This document shows, one piece after another, positions 47,534 to 58,259 of a stretch of 64,000 bases of DNA. How positions within the stretch are numbered: position 1 is the stretch's first letter; every line of letters starts with the position of its first letter. Source of the DNA: Eucommia ulmoides (Eukaryota > Streptophyta > Magnoliopsida > Garryales > Eucommiaceae). The stretch covers positions 23,881,077 through 23,945,076 of the forward strand of contig CM028338.1 of assembly GCA_016647705.1 (NCBI GenBank), read 5' to 3'. The translations under genes were made by a program, and so were the position numbers. The notes under the pieces are model-generated. The model saw only the letters and a list, made by a program, of their open reading frames with translations. It ran no database searches and was not told the DNA's origin.

Positions 47534-48628
47534 ATCTTCATCACTGGAACTTTAAATCACTGAAATACTCAATTAAAACATTAGTTCCACAAAAACATCA
47601 ACACTTAATTGTTCATCAAAATCTTAGGATCAACACTTTCAATTAAAAAATAGTGGTGAATGAGGGAATTAGAAATCCTTTCAAATTAGGTGTCATTTAA
47701 AAATCTCTCCAATGATGGATTTTAGATGCAACCGTTGGCCACCATCATCGTTGAACATTGGCCGCCGACAACCGTCACCGTCGTCCATTGCCAGCCACCT
47801 CTGTCTGCCTCCTGCAATCGTCTTACCACCACTGACCGCTGGCCGCCGACCGCTGGCCATCGTCGGCCACCGCCCCGCTGCCTACCCCCATAGTAGTGAT
47901 AGAAAATTACACGATTAAATTCTTCGCCTAAAATAATTATCCAAATAAGAGATTTGTAAATAATGGAATTTCAAAATTTAGGATTTTGAAATCCCTTCAT
48001 TTATCAATCCCTTGAATTTGTCAAATCCCTTACCCAAACGCAACCTTAGGCATTTTAAATTGGTTTCTAAAAAATTAGGTGACCTAGCACACCATTTAAA
48101 TCCAATGTTAGGTGGAAACTCCTTATTTCTAAATGGCCTAAGTATTTTTTTGAGAAAACCGACGCTTTTTTAAATAGCTACTAGGACAAGACAACCATAT
48201 ACGTATTGTGTCTTACAGTTAATTAATAACGAGTACATTTACGTTACATCGCATTAATTACATGCTTACTTGTATACCATGTCATGACGTTTGATTTGAT
48301 TTAATTATGAACATGAATTATATGTGAAATTTTCATGTTATTTAATCTGGTATACATATCATATTTTTTTAGAAAAATATGAAATTAAATTTGTGGGTAA
48401 TAATGAGTTGAGATATACTTTCTTCATTTTTTTTGTTTTGCGCATAATGTATCTAAAAATAAAATTTAGATCTATAAATACAAGATATGATTATGAGCAT
48501 AGCAAAATTTTCAATCTTGTACTATAAAGCTATATGTTATTTTTTAAGTTCGATTATTGTGGTAAAATAATTGGTGTGTGCTAATATCCTAAATGTGCAT
48601 AAAATGTAGTGAAATGATTTTAATGAAT

Positions 48629-49460
48629 ATGTTTGCTAAAGTTGATAAACTGGATGGGGATAACTACGATATTTGGCATCGTAAGATCTAGTATCTCCTA
48701 AATGAGCGAGAGGTCCTGTAAACACTGACACATAGCATGGAATCGCCTTCCGAAGGTAATTCTGCCCCATATCAAAGTGGGATAAAAACCCATTAAAATG
48801 CGTCCAAGAAATATTATAGTGAAAGATTCACTATGTTAAGCTATATACACGATGATCTGATTGGTGATTTGAAGGTTATACCATTGCATTAGAGATGTGG
48901 AATACCTTGAAGTTGGTATTTGCCGATACTTCAACAACTAGGTTGCGAGCCTTGACGCTAAAGTTTGAAACTTATAAAATGTCTTCCAACAGAAAGATAG
49001 TTGAGCATCTTCGAAAAATGTCGACTATGATACGCAACCTAAAGGCAGTTAGTAACAACTTATTTGATGAGCAACAGATCCTTGCAGTACTTCGTTCTTT
49101 GCCTGATTCTTGGGAGCAAATGAAGCTCACAATAACACAAAATGAAACTATCAAAACTTTTACCTAATTACAGCGTCATTTGGAATTTGAGGCAGAGAAG
49201 TTGGAGGCACAAAATTATACTTCTATGTTTATCACTAAGTCTGTCTATTGCCAAACATTTAGGTCCAAGAGAAAGTGGCAGGGCAAATCACAACAAAGAG
49301 GAATAGGAGGATCTATTTATAAAAAGAGAAAAGGTAGAAAGTATCAAAAAAGTAAGCGTGGAGGAAAGAAAGACAACTCTAAACTGAAATGTTACAACTA
49401 TGATAAACTTGGTCACTTCACTCATGAATGCAATAAGCTGAAAAAGGTACAGACCAATTC
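48629..49460 (+). pseudogene. gag remnant of copia element F
   Basis: Starts at ATG 48629 with MFAKVDKLDGDNYDIWHRK, a standard copia Gag opening. Later come TTRLRALTLKFETYKM, EHLRKMSTMIRNLKA and LAVLRSLPDSWEQMKLT (48940-49130), the UBN2-type Gag helices. The zinc-knuckle region CYNYDKLGHFTHEC is at 49389-49430, preceded by a Lys/Arg-rich stretch. Broken. Confidence 0.85.
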
Positions 49461-49489
49461 TATATTTCAAAATGACGCTTATGTGTGCA

Positions 49490-50200
49490 GTCATGTCTTG
49501 GTTGCTCATTCATTTCTTAATTGTATTGTAGATACTAAAGCAACAAGATACATCACAAAAGACCAAGTAGGGTTTATTGAGTATTGCAGAATTCCAATTA
49601 GGAGTCAACGTATTTACATGGAGAATAAAACTAGCTAATGTGTGATAGGAATTAGAACTTATCAATTAAAGATGCTTTCTGGACGCGTCGTGCTTCTCTA
49701 TGCTCCTAGAGTTCGACGAAACTTGATGTTTGTTGCAGCCATACTCAGACTAGATTTTTCTTTCAATTTCATTCGATACTTTACCCAATTTTATTTAGAC
49801 TTCATGTTTTATGATAGTGGACACATTGTAGATAAATTTTGCGTATTCAATGTTGACGATTCTTCATTTTGATACATATTTAACTTCTGATAATAATGAT
49901 TATATCACATCTATATCTATTACATGGTATGCATGACTTGGTCATATTGGACAAGAGCGAGAAGGACTTCTAGGTCCACTCTCTAGAGTTAACTTACCTG
50001 TTTGTGAATCTTGTTTGGTTGAAAAGGCCACAAGAAAATCTTTTGGCAAGAATAGAAGGATTATATCTCCCTTAGAATTAGTCCATTCGAATATTTGCGA
50101 AGCTATAAATGTTAGGGCACGACATGGTGCTAATTATTTTATCATATTCATTGATGATTACTCGCTTCTTGGTTATGTTTATCTCATTTCTCACAAATCA
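49490..50200 (+). pseudogene. Protease and N-terminal integrase remnant of copia element F
   Basis: NCIVDTKATRYITKDQ near 49519 is in the place of the copia protease active-site region. LGHIGQEREGLL and CESCLVEKATRKSFGKN (49936-50050) form the pre-integrase zinc domain; LELVHSNICEAI and FIIFIDDYSLLGYVYLI (50070-50195) open the integrase core. Interrupted at about 50201 by repeat E. Confidence 0.82.
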
Positions 50201-53200
50201 GTGATGGTGTGTTGTCGTAGACAACCAAAAATAAAATCCTATTCCTAAATATGAACTATAGTAGTGTGAGTAGGTATCATTTTTGTTGGCCTAGTGAGCT
50301 ACCCAAGAGGGGGTGAATTGGGTAGCTAAAACAAAATTATCAGAGAAAATGCTTCAAAAATCCAAATAATTAATTTTAATCCTAAATTAATTATTATCTT
50401 TATATAACAACTTAAATATAAAATCAATTGGGTACACACCAAATAAATAATAAAAAATAGTGGCACACCAGAAATTTATACTGGTTCACCAAGCTACACT
50501 TGGCTAATCTAATCTCCCGAGCTCTACGGAGAGTCGCACCCACTAAACTCAAAAATCCTTTAAAGATAGGAACCAAACTCTCATAAAGATTCTTTTCACA
50601 GGCTCAAAATCAACCTTTACAAATTTCTTTTCTCATGCTCAGGAATAACCTCTACTTTTTACAGGCTAAAAAATAACCTAATTCTTTTTATACCTTAGGC
50701 TCAAGAATTAAAACATCACAAACACTCCAAATGTCCTTTTACACAGTAAGGATTAAACCGTTACAAAATTGCTCACAAATCAATTCAATCAAGAAAAAAT
50801 TATTACCTCAATCTCTTTATAGGAAGAGACTGAAACCGGCTATTATTTTATTAAATACTCCCAATAATATTCAATCTGTTACTCAACTCACCAATTACAA
50901 ATTGATAAGTGATTTTTCTCACTCGAAACTTCTACCACCTCAGATAAATTATAACTCAATTAATATCCCAAAACTAGTTATAGAAAAGTGAGATATTTAA
51001 AATCTGATTTTAAACAAAAATTCGGTAGCACGTAATTGAGTACGTAATTAGATTTCTTCAAGAAATTGTTTCAAAAATATTTTTCAATAAAAATTTAGAA
51101 AACAATTTCAAAGATCAAATTCCAAATATAATCAAGGAACAATTAATAGAAAGTAATTTGGAAAGATCTCACCCGGATTCCACCAAAAAAATAATAATTA
51201 AAGATAGCAATGAAACTTCAAATTGGTAGTAGCAATAATCCACAGCAATTATTTCTCAAGAATAACTCTCAGAAAAGATATCACAATTCAATCAATATGA
51301 TTACTCTTAGAAATCTCAAAAGTTGAATAGCTCACAATAATTCTCTTGATGTGTCTCTCTTTAATGTAAAAAAACCCAAGGTTTTATAAAAGGGAATAAA
51401 ACAAGCTCTCCAACGTCTAGTTCTCACTTGTTATGATATTTAATTGCTCTTATAGACCCCTTATATCATTAAGACTTCATCCTGGTTCAAATCACTTAAT
51501 TATGGCTTTTAAACTTCTTAATTAAGTTCCTCAAATATTTCTCAATTACAATTAAATAGGATAGAAAAAATTACATGTACCAAATTGAGAAATATTCAAA
51601 CTTAATGAACCATATCTATAGAGATATTATAATATATTTTACATATCTTAAATAACATTAAATCCCTAAGATATCTCTCATATCTTAACCATAAAACGGC
51701 TAGCAATGACTACTTTTAGAATAAAATTCGAAATTCCATAAAATCCTGAAACAATCCCATAAATCGACTGACCAAAGATCACCTGTTAACCGATCGATTC
51801 AGGATGTAGCCAAGCTAAAAATTCTTTGCCCATCAGTCGACCAATTTGTTGATCTAGAGATTCAGAGAGTTTAATTTCTGGTCACAGATCGACTTCCCTG
51901 TCGACTTATCGATTCAGAGAGTTCACCATTTAAGCTCAAGTCGACCTACCTGTCGATCGAGAGATTCAACAACTTCATATTCTATGCATCGGTCGACTTA
52001 CCTGTCGACTTACCAATGCTCAAACCTCTCCTTAATTCATTTTGAATTCATTCTCATCGACGTTTTTGCCCCTTTAACCGATTTCTTTTCTCGGTTAGCT
52101 CCACTAAATTCTTAAATTCAATTTTAATTAATTATCAATATTTCTTTTTCAATTTCACATAGGAGCAAATAATTTAACTAATTAGGATCCTATAAAAAAA
52201 TACACATATTTATAAAAATCATTTTGTGTTGTGTATGATCCTAATTGGGATATTAAGAGTTAGAATTTAACTTGAGTTATTTTCTCTAGGTTCTTCAATT
52301 TCTTCAAACTCTTAATCTTCCATCATCTTTATCATCATCTTTAGCATTACCACAATATCTTCATGATCATTTTTATCACTAGAACTAATAAACTGAAATA
52401 ATTAATCAAACTGTTAGTTCTACCAAAATCTTAGGATCAACAGTTTCCAAAGAGAGTGTCTAACCTAAATTTGTGCTACGTGAACAAAAATAGAGGGGGT
52501 TTGATTATGCGATAGCAAAACCAAGAAAATCAATAATAAAAAAAATTCAAACTTATTATTGAATTCAATCAGAAAACACACCTTGGTCTAAGTCAACATC
52601 CACCTTCGGAATTTCACAATTATTCATCGATGCAAGTATATATCAATTCACACTTTGAATATTCACCGTTAGGACTATTTTCCTATCTTTCCTTACTTGT
52701 AGTTAATTAGAAAATAAGCGATCTAATCAACCCTAACTACTAAACAACCTAAGACTAGCACTAAAGGTTTAATCTAATAACAGTTTTAAGAATTAGAGAG
52801 ATCGATGAAACTGAACAACACAAGCACAAACGGTTGTATTTAATTTAGTTAAGTGTCCTTCCTAAGATCTAATAATTTCTGATGCAACAAATCATTAAAT
52901 ATTAGTTGCTTCACAGATTAGAGAGATCAAACAATTACGGATTTGATATCTAAACTAGCAGTAGATTTTAATGAATAATAAACCAGTAGGCCTCCTAGTG
53001 ATTAAATGAAACAATCATGAAAATAGGCACAAAAGTACATTCAATACTCAAAACATAAATTGAACAATAAAAATAAATTAGATCTCACAGTTTTATTGAT
53101 TCTGAGGCTTCAGTTTCCTTTAACCAAGAGAAAAGACTTAGCCACACAAGGCCATGGAAGATTACAAAATGAGAAGAGAAAGTGAGTGCCACTATCCGAA

Positions 53201-53880
53201 TTCCCGCCTCACCACTTAGCTACTGCCCAATCTCTTTATACCGCTCTCAAGAAAATGAAATCTAATAAATGCAAACCAATATAGTTTTTTTCTTTTTTGG
53301 TGAAATTCTTTATTTCCTCCCCTTAATGATAAAAGGAGTTGAATGCTTGAATTAAGTTATCCCACTCACACCCCCACTGTCCGAAACCACAATAAAAAGG
53401 AAATGAATAATATGTTTGAATGACATCATTACTCCTTGCTATATATTTCGTTTTTTATGCCTTTGACCCCATAATTTGAATGGCCTTAATTGCTCCTTAC
53501 ATCACTTTCTATCATTGGTTCCATAGACTTAAATGGCCATTTAATGGTTCTAGGTTGATTAGAAAACTGGTTTAGTTCGCTGGTTGGGGGTCGGGTCGCG
53601 GCTCAGGTTTATTTTCTTCATTTTTCTTCAAACTAAAACATCGGTAGTGCAGATATAGGAACTTCAAATCCAATTTTAACCATGATGTAATCTAATTCTG
53701 GAGAACCTCAAAACATTAAAGTTGTATCTATCTTTCTATTCTTTCCATATCATCTTGAATCACCTCAATTGGAATTTGGAGGTTAAAGTTATGGCCTAAT
53801 TATGAACATGTGTCAAAACTTCCCAAAACACGCAATTTATTCTGTTTTGCTCCAAACTTCTTCAAGAGACATTTGATTGT
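50201..53880. mobile_element. Unclassified repeat E in the integrase of F, holding a solo family A LTR
   Basis: Integrase wording stops at about 50200 and resumes at about 53885. Outside the nested LTR the insert is about 1.5 kb of non-coding DNA. It has sober plant-repeat wording such as 'gtgctacgtgaacaaaaata', 'cacaccttggtctaag' and 'attcaccgttaggactattt', and ends with 'ttaaagttatggcc' and 'tttgctccaaacttcttcaa'. The size and lack of coding suggest a solo LTR of another family, but no clear ends or target duplication were found, so the class is open. Confidence 0.55.
50285..52442 (-). mobile_element. Solo LTR of family A (A5)
   Basis: On the + strand it starts TGTTGGCCTAGTGAGCTACC and ends CTTAGGATCAACA; 2158 bp. 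Flanking 5-mers (TTTTT, GTTTC) do not agree well, so the target duplication is lost or worn. The GTCGAC-rich array is at about 51765-52010, and the conserved block near 50505-50545. Confidence 0.9.
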
Positions 53881-53884
53881 TTCC

Positions 53885-54360
53885 AAAGATTTGTTCATTT
53901 ACTTGAAAATCAAAGAGGTAAAAATCGTAAAATTTTATGTGCTGACGGTGGACATGAGTATTTTTCTGAACAATTCAATGACTTATGTGATAATAGAGAC
54001 ATCATTAGATAGTTGATGATTTCTGGTACTCCACAACAAAATTGAGCAGCTGAGCATAGAAATCAGACTTTATTGGATATGGTTAGGTCAATAATGGAAA
54101 ATGTTAATCTACTAATCAATTTCTGGGGAGATGTTTTATTGACATCAACCTATATCCTTAATAAAATGCCCTTAAAGTTAGTACCATCTACACCATATGA
54201 GTTATTAACTAGTTTTAAACCAGAATTAGAACAGTTGCGACCATGGAGATCTACAGGTTATGTTCGTGTTACATCACATGCACATGGAAAATTGGGCCCT
54301 AGAGCTCAAAAGTGCAAATTCATTAGATATCCAAATCACCTCAAAGGCATGTAATGTTAC
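53885..54360 (+). pseudogene. Integrase core remnant (second part) of copia element F
   Basis: Reads ADGGHEYFSEQFNDLC (about 53942-53990), then SGTPQQN, LLDMVRSIMENVNL and YILNKMPLKLVPSTPYELL (54020-54210), and the C-terminal LGPRAQKCKFIRYP (54290-54335). These are the usual landmarks of the later half of a copia integrase. Broken. Confidence 0.85.
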
Positions 54361-54719
54361 AGGAATATTCTGATAGCGTACTAACTGAGATTGAGTCACG
54401 CTTCATGGAAAATAAGTGTCCAAGTAGAGGTGAACTAAAAGGTAATAAAGAACTTTATAAACTGAATGAGTTAAATGATAACTCTACACCATCACTTGGC
54501 AAGAGTGAAAAAATTAATCCTCATCTTTTCACAAATATGCCAATTATTGTTGAGGATAGTAGGAGAGATTTAGAGAACAGTGGAAGTGTACAACAAAATA
54601 ATAATTCTCAAACTCTTCAGCTGCGTAGAAGTCAACATGGAAATATTTCTTGACATCTATTTGGTATTGATGAGGAAATTTTCATATGTTTTTCACTAGA
54701 AAAAGACTAACATTTTTCT

Positions 54720-56260
54720 TATTAAGAGGCTTTATCATCCCCCGCTGCTAAAGAATGGATAATTGCAATGGAAGATGAGATTAGTTTTATATAAAAGAAT
54801 CAAGTATGGGAACTAATTGATCTTCTGCCTGAACAAAAATCTATTAGAAACAAATGGGTTTTAAAGATTAAACATCAGGCATATGGATCTAATGATAGGT
54901 ACAAAGCTCGTCTCGTGTCAAAAGATTACACTAAAAAAGAAGGTGTAGACTATAAGAAAGCTTTTTCTCCTGTTTTTAGGTTTACCTCTATTCACTTAAT
55001 CCTAGACATTGTCTCCCATTTGGATTTATAACTTTTCAAATAGATGTTAAGACTGATTTTCTCAATGGAGAAACAAATGAGAAGATGTAAATGGATCAAC
55101 CTATTGGTTTAGTCCAAGAGACAAGAGTTCAAAGTGTGCAAGCTAAAATGTTCCATTTATCGCTATAACAATCATTTAGACAATGGTACCTCAAATCTCA
55201 TCAAGCCATAATTAATTTTGGATTTATCAAGATTGAGGAAGATCATTGTGTTTGTATAAAGCGGTCAAATAAGGGTTTTATTATCCTTACTCTGTATGTA
55301 GACGACATTTTATTGGCATGAAATGACATAGGGATGATTTCTTCACTAAAGAATGGTTGTCTTTTACTTTTGATATGAAAGACATAGGTGAAACAAATTA
55401 TATAATTAGTGTAAAATTATGAGAGATCGTTCTAAGAAATTTCTTACTTTATCTCAAGAGACTTATATCAGGAAAGTACTTGAACGATTTCGAATGCGAA
55501 ATGCTAAGCCTATAGACACTCATGTTAAGCTTGAAAAAGGTAGTACCTTGAGTCTTGATCTTTGACCTAGAACTAATGTTGAAAAAAAAATATACCTCTT
55601 ATACCATATGCAAGTGCAATTAGAAGCCTAATATATGCCATGATGTGTACAAAACCAAACATATGTTATGATGTGGGGTTGATTAGTCGTTTCTAGAGCA
55701 ATCCAAGAATTGTTCATTAGAGAGCAGTTAAAAGGATCTTGCGGTATCTTCGTGGAACTATGAATTATATGCTTTGCTATCGTGGTGGAAATGTACTTTT
55801 GCAAGGCTATAGTGATGTAGATTGGAGTGGTGACTTGAGTGAACGTAAGTCGACATCAGGATATTCTTTCATACTCAGCAATGGTGTTATTTCATGGTCA
55901 AGCAAAAATCAATCTTGCATAGCACTATTCACTATGAAAGTAGAATATGTTACTTGTCCTTCAGTTATTCAAAAGGCTGTTTGATTTTTAGAAAGTCTTG
56001 AGATAGTACTACATTCTGAAAATCCTATAACCATATATTGTGATAGTATGGTTGCCTTTGCATTAGTCAAGGTCCTAAGTATCATGGAAAGACAGCATAT
56101 TCAGACTCAATATCACTATATCCGAGATAGAGTCTCACATTAATAAGTAGTACCCAAGCATAATTCTACGAGTAAAATGGTGGTTAATCATTTAACCAAA
56201 CCTATTTCTAGAGATTTGTTCCAATCTCATGTAAGTTGTTTGGGTCTTCATAGATTGTAA
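54720..56260 (+). pseudogene. Reverse transcriptase and RNase H remnant of copia element F
   Basis: RT landmarks: NKWVLKIKHQAYG and YKARLVSKDYTKKEGVDYKK (54848-54960), and LYVDDILL near 55291. RNase H landmarks: RYLRGTMNYMLCY, YSDVDWSGDLSERKSTSGYS and VISWSSKNQSC (55740-55920). The end of the polyprotein shows NHLTKPISRDLFQSH near 56188. The ADWxGD..+KSTSGY wording confirms copia. Broken in many places. Confidence 0.88.
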
Positions 56261-57409
56261 AAGATATGTTTGACTTATTGACTTTTATATATTTATACCA
56301 CGATGCACATTTATAATTTCATACTTTATTTGCATTTATTGAAAGTATTATAAATAATTTAAGATATTTGCTATAATACACATTATTACCATGATGGTAG
56401 ATGTCAGTAGGCTAAATGGTTGACTACTTACACTACAATTAGCTCGACGCTGAGATAGCGTACGAGATGAGACTTTAAATTTCATAAGATTGAATTAGAG
56501 AATTCTTTATAGTGTCTTCTTGGATGATCCGAGATGGGGTTTATGAAGAAAAAAAAATGAACATGAATGTTTTCTCACATTTCATGTAGCCTAAGAATAG
56601 TCAAATGTGATATTTCAAGTGGATACTAAAGGAGATACCAGTTTGAAGTTCTCAAATCAATCACTTATATAGTAATTGGTCTTAGATTTGCACGGTAATT
56701 TAGAATGAAATCCATATTTTTTATGAGTATATTAGCATGTAAATCATACTACATGCTTTAAGACGACCACATAGGGAGTGAGAAATAGATCCCTAATTTC
56801 TTGTTGTGTGAGCCACACACACACACACATATATCATTAATAATGATCTAATTGTGCCCTTATGACTTTGAACTATATTATGATTCAAAAATTTAATGTT
56901 GCTACTTTAACTTGTTATCCTTTGGCCACGAATGATGCGGTCTAAAGGAACAAGTCTAGGAAAGCAGTCAAATAGAAGTTGAGTAACATGATGATCAAAA
57001 GAAGACAATTTAATAGCACATCTTGTTAAAATTGTAGTATAATGTGCTTAATGATGACCATCACATATAAAGCTATTTTTCAAAATTATATTATATATAT
57101 AAAAATATATATCATATTTTTTGAAAATAAGTACGCTACTGCAAAGAAGATTAAGCATGTTCCGAGTTGTAAACTCTAGATGGGTTAGAAATGTTTAATT
57201 TAATGTGACTAAATTGGTCTGGGACATGAACGAGTATTTATTTTGTAGCAGGATGTTTCCATGTTAGTTACATAAAAACTTAATATGGTGCTCCCACATT
57301 ATTTGAAGATACTCATCGGTCGCACAGACCACTGACCTGTATGAAGAGAGTATAATGCATGAGTTAAAAAGAGAAACACCTTTGATGCCCATTGTGTCTG
57401 AGTAGGAAA
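56261..57409 (+). other. 3' untranslated region of copia element F
   Basis: No frame. The phrase 'ctcgacgctgagatagcgta' near 56442 and the general order resemble long 3' tails I know from some plant copia lineages. It ends in a purine tract 'agtaggaaa' (57401-57409) next to the LTR. A (CA)n run is at 56815-56830. Confidence 0.6.
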
Positions 57410-57769
57410 TGTTGGATTATTAAGCGGGTCGAGTCGACCCGTGGTGCATCCACATGGGCCCCAAGTTCCATGAGTAGTCACCATGTGAATGAGACTCAAG
57501 GGTCACTTTTGTTTAGTAGACATCCATTAGAAAGGACACACCCTTTGAGATTTTCTCTATAAATAAACATTGATACCTCTAAGGTTTCTAATCTTATCAG
57601 ATAACAAAAAATTTGAGTGACCCTAGTTAGTGAATGTGTAGATATTATCGAAAAATATTCTAGTAGTATTTTTTTTACCTACGAGAGGAGAAATAAAGAA
57701 CGGATTATAAACGAGTATTCCAAATTCAAAAGATACTCTTTTGTTTTAATATTTGTGCATAAGTTTACA
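57410..57769 (+). repeat. Probable 3' LTR of copia element F
   Basis: Starts TGTTGGATTATTAAGCGGG after a purine tract; contains TATAAATA at 57558-57565 ('tctctataaataaac') and may end at TTTACA (57769), giving 360 bp with TG...CA ends. With no second LTR found, the right end is a guess. Confidence 0.5.
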
Positions 57770-58259
57770 GTGTTGATGCGCCCCATTTTGCATTTTGCAG
57801 AGCAAAGCGGAAAAAAAAAAAATGTTTGCTCATTCTGCCACCAAGCAGAAGTTCTTGCTTATAACAGAAAAAAATGGCCTCATGCCTCCATGCATGCAGG
57901 CATGATGACATACCTATATTTTACTTGGAATGCCAATAAAAAGGCAGTCTAACCCAAATAAAAAGAAAAAAAATATATAGAATATATATATATATATCCT
58001 CCTTGGTTTTTTCTTTTGGCAAAACCTCATCTTCCTTCTTCTTCTCTGATTTCTACTTTTTCTTCTCCCCTTATATTACTCCCTTTAATTTTTAGGGGAA
58101 TTTTTATTATATAGACCCTAAAAGATAGACAACTCATAAAATGAACCCCTCAACTAGGATAATAAATTTTTTAGTTCTTATAAAATAATCTCTAACATTT
58201 GCCCCCTATTGATGTTGTATTTATAAACCACTGTCATTGAGTACTATGCATGGGCCATT
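57770..58259. other. A+T-rich DNA, no supported gene
   Basis: A frame of 111 residues runs from 57617 to 57952, starting inside the LTR; its later part (HFAEQSGKKKNVCSFCHQ) shows no family I know and overlaps two unrelated kinds of sequence, so it is not called. CT-rich runs occur at 58030-58060. Confidence 0.45.

Larger units (their letters stand above)
40411..47635 (-). mobile_element. Solo LTR of family A (A4) in the Harbinger-like element, interrupted by family B
   Basis: On the + strand it starts TGTTGGCCCAGTGGAATACC and ends CTTAGGATCAACA. CTTTC flanks it on both sides (40406-40410 and 47636-47640). Without family B it is about 2.1 kb (40411-42422 plus 47539-47635). The GTCGAC-rich array is at 41860-42090. 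Confidence 0.93.
40292..48045. mobile_element. PIF/Harbinger-like DNA element (C2), non-autonomous, with nested retroelements
   Basis: The left end 'gattatgtttggggaagg' and the reverse complement of the right end, 'ggttgcgtttgggtaagg', match at 14 of 18 positions. TTA flanks both sides (40289-40291 and 48046-48048), and the family D 5' LTR shows the empty-site wording 'ttacttaggcatttta' near 27782. Without insertions it is about 0.5 kb. Its interior (47700-47890) is a G+C-rich block with 'ggccgccgac' and 'ccgctgg' repeats giving low-complexity frames. No transposase. Confidence 0.75.
25748..48172 (+). mobile_element. Ty3/gypsy element, Tat/Ogre-like (family D), old and broken, with nested insertions
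   Basis: The 5' LTR (25748-27983) and the 3' LTR (pieces between 33685 and 48172) are collinear, about 2.2-2.3 kb each without insertions. A primer-binding site follows the 5' LTR. The internal 5.7 kb contains a gag of Tat/Ogre type, no recognisable protease, RT, RNase H or integrase, and a 34-bp minisatellite just before the 3' LTR. By eye the LTRs agree at only about eight bases in ten, so it is the oldest datable element here, plausibly over ten million years at usual plant rates. Two separate insertion nests split the 3' LTR. The 3' LTR match fades at about 48172, so no target duplication can be tested. It is a gag-only, non-autonomous-looking fossil with many breaks. Confidence 0.82.
33685..48172 (+). 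repeat. 3' LTR of family D, in three pieces
   Basis: The pieces are 33685-35091, 39545-40291 and 48046-48172. They follow the order of the 5' LTR: the start near 25748, the 'tctcgcatattt' junction near 27118, the 'ttacttaggcatttta' junction near 27782, and the final 'gacctagcacacc' block. The first gap holds solo LTRs A2 and A3; the second holds the Harbinger-like element C2 and its contents. TATA box TATAAATA at 34217-34224. Confidence 0.85.
48173..57769 (+). mobile_element. Second Ty1/copia element (F), old and broken
   Basis: Gag, protease, integrase, RT and RNase H remnants lie in copia order between 48629 and 56260, followed by a long untranslated tail and one LTR (57410-57769). No 5' LTR is recognised; the match to the family D LTR ends at about 48172 and a 450-bp non-coding leader precedes gag. 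Its wording differs from family A throughout (for example KLDGDNYDIWHRK in Gag, ERKSTSGYSF in RNase H), so it is a different copia lineage; I do not assign one. A compound insertion (50201-53880) divides the integrase. A dozen or more breaks are present. Confidence 0.87.

Noticed and set aside
47712-47918. 68-codon Pro/Arg-rich frame in the Harbinger-like element
   Set aside because: It translates repeated 'ggccgccgac' and 'ccgctgg' words; low complexity and no family likeness.
52443-53889. 11-bp direct repeat gtttccaaaga on both sides of 52454-53878, like a long target duplication
   Set aside because: The left copy seems native to repeat E next to the solo LTR, and the right copy fits the integrase wording of F; no terminal repeats go with it. 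Probably coincidence.
57617-57952. 111-codon frame
   Set aside because: It begins within the F LTR and crosses its likely end into unrelated DNA, with no motif.
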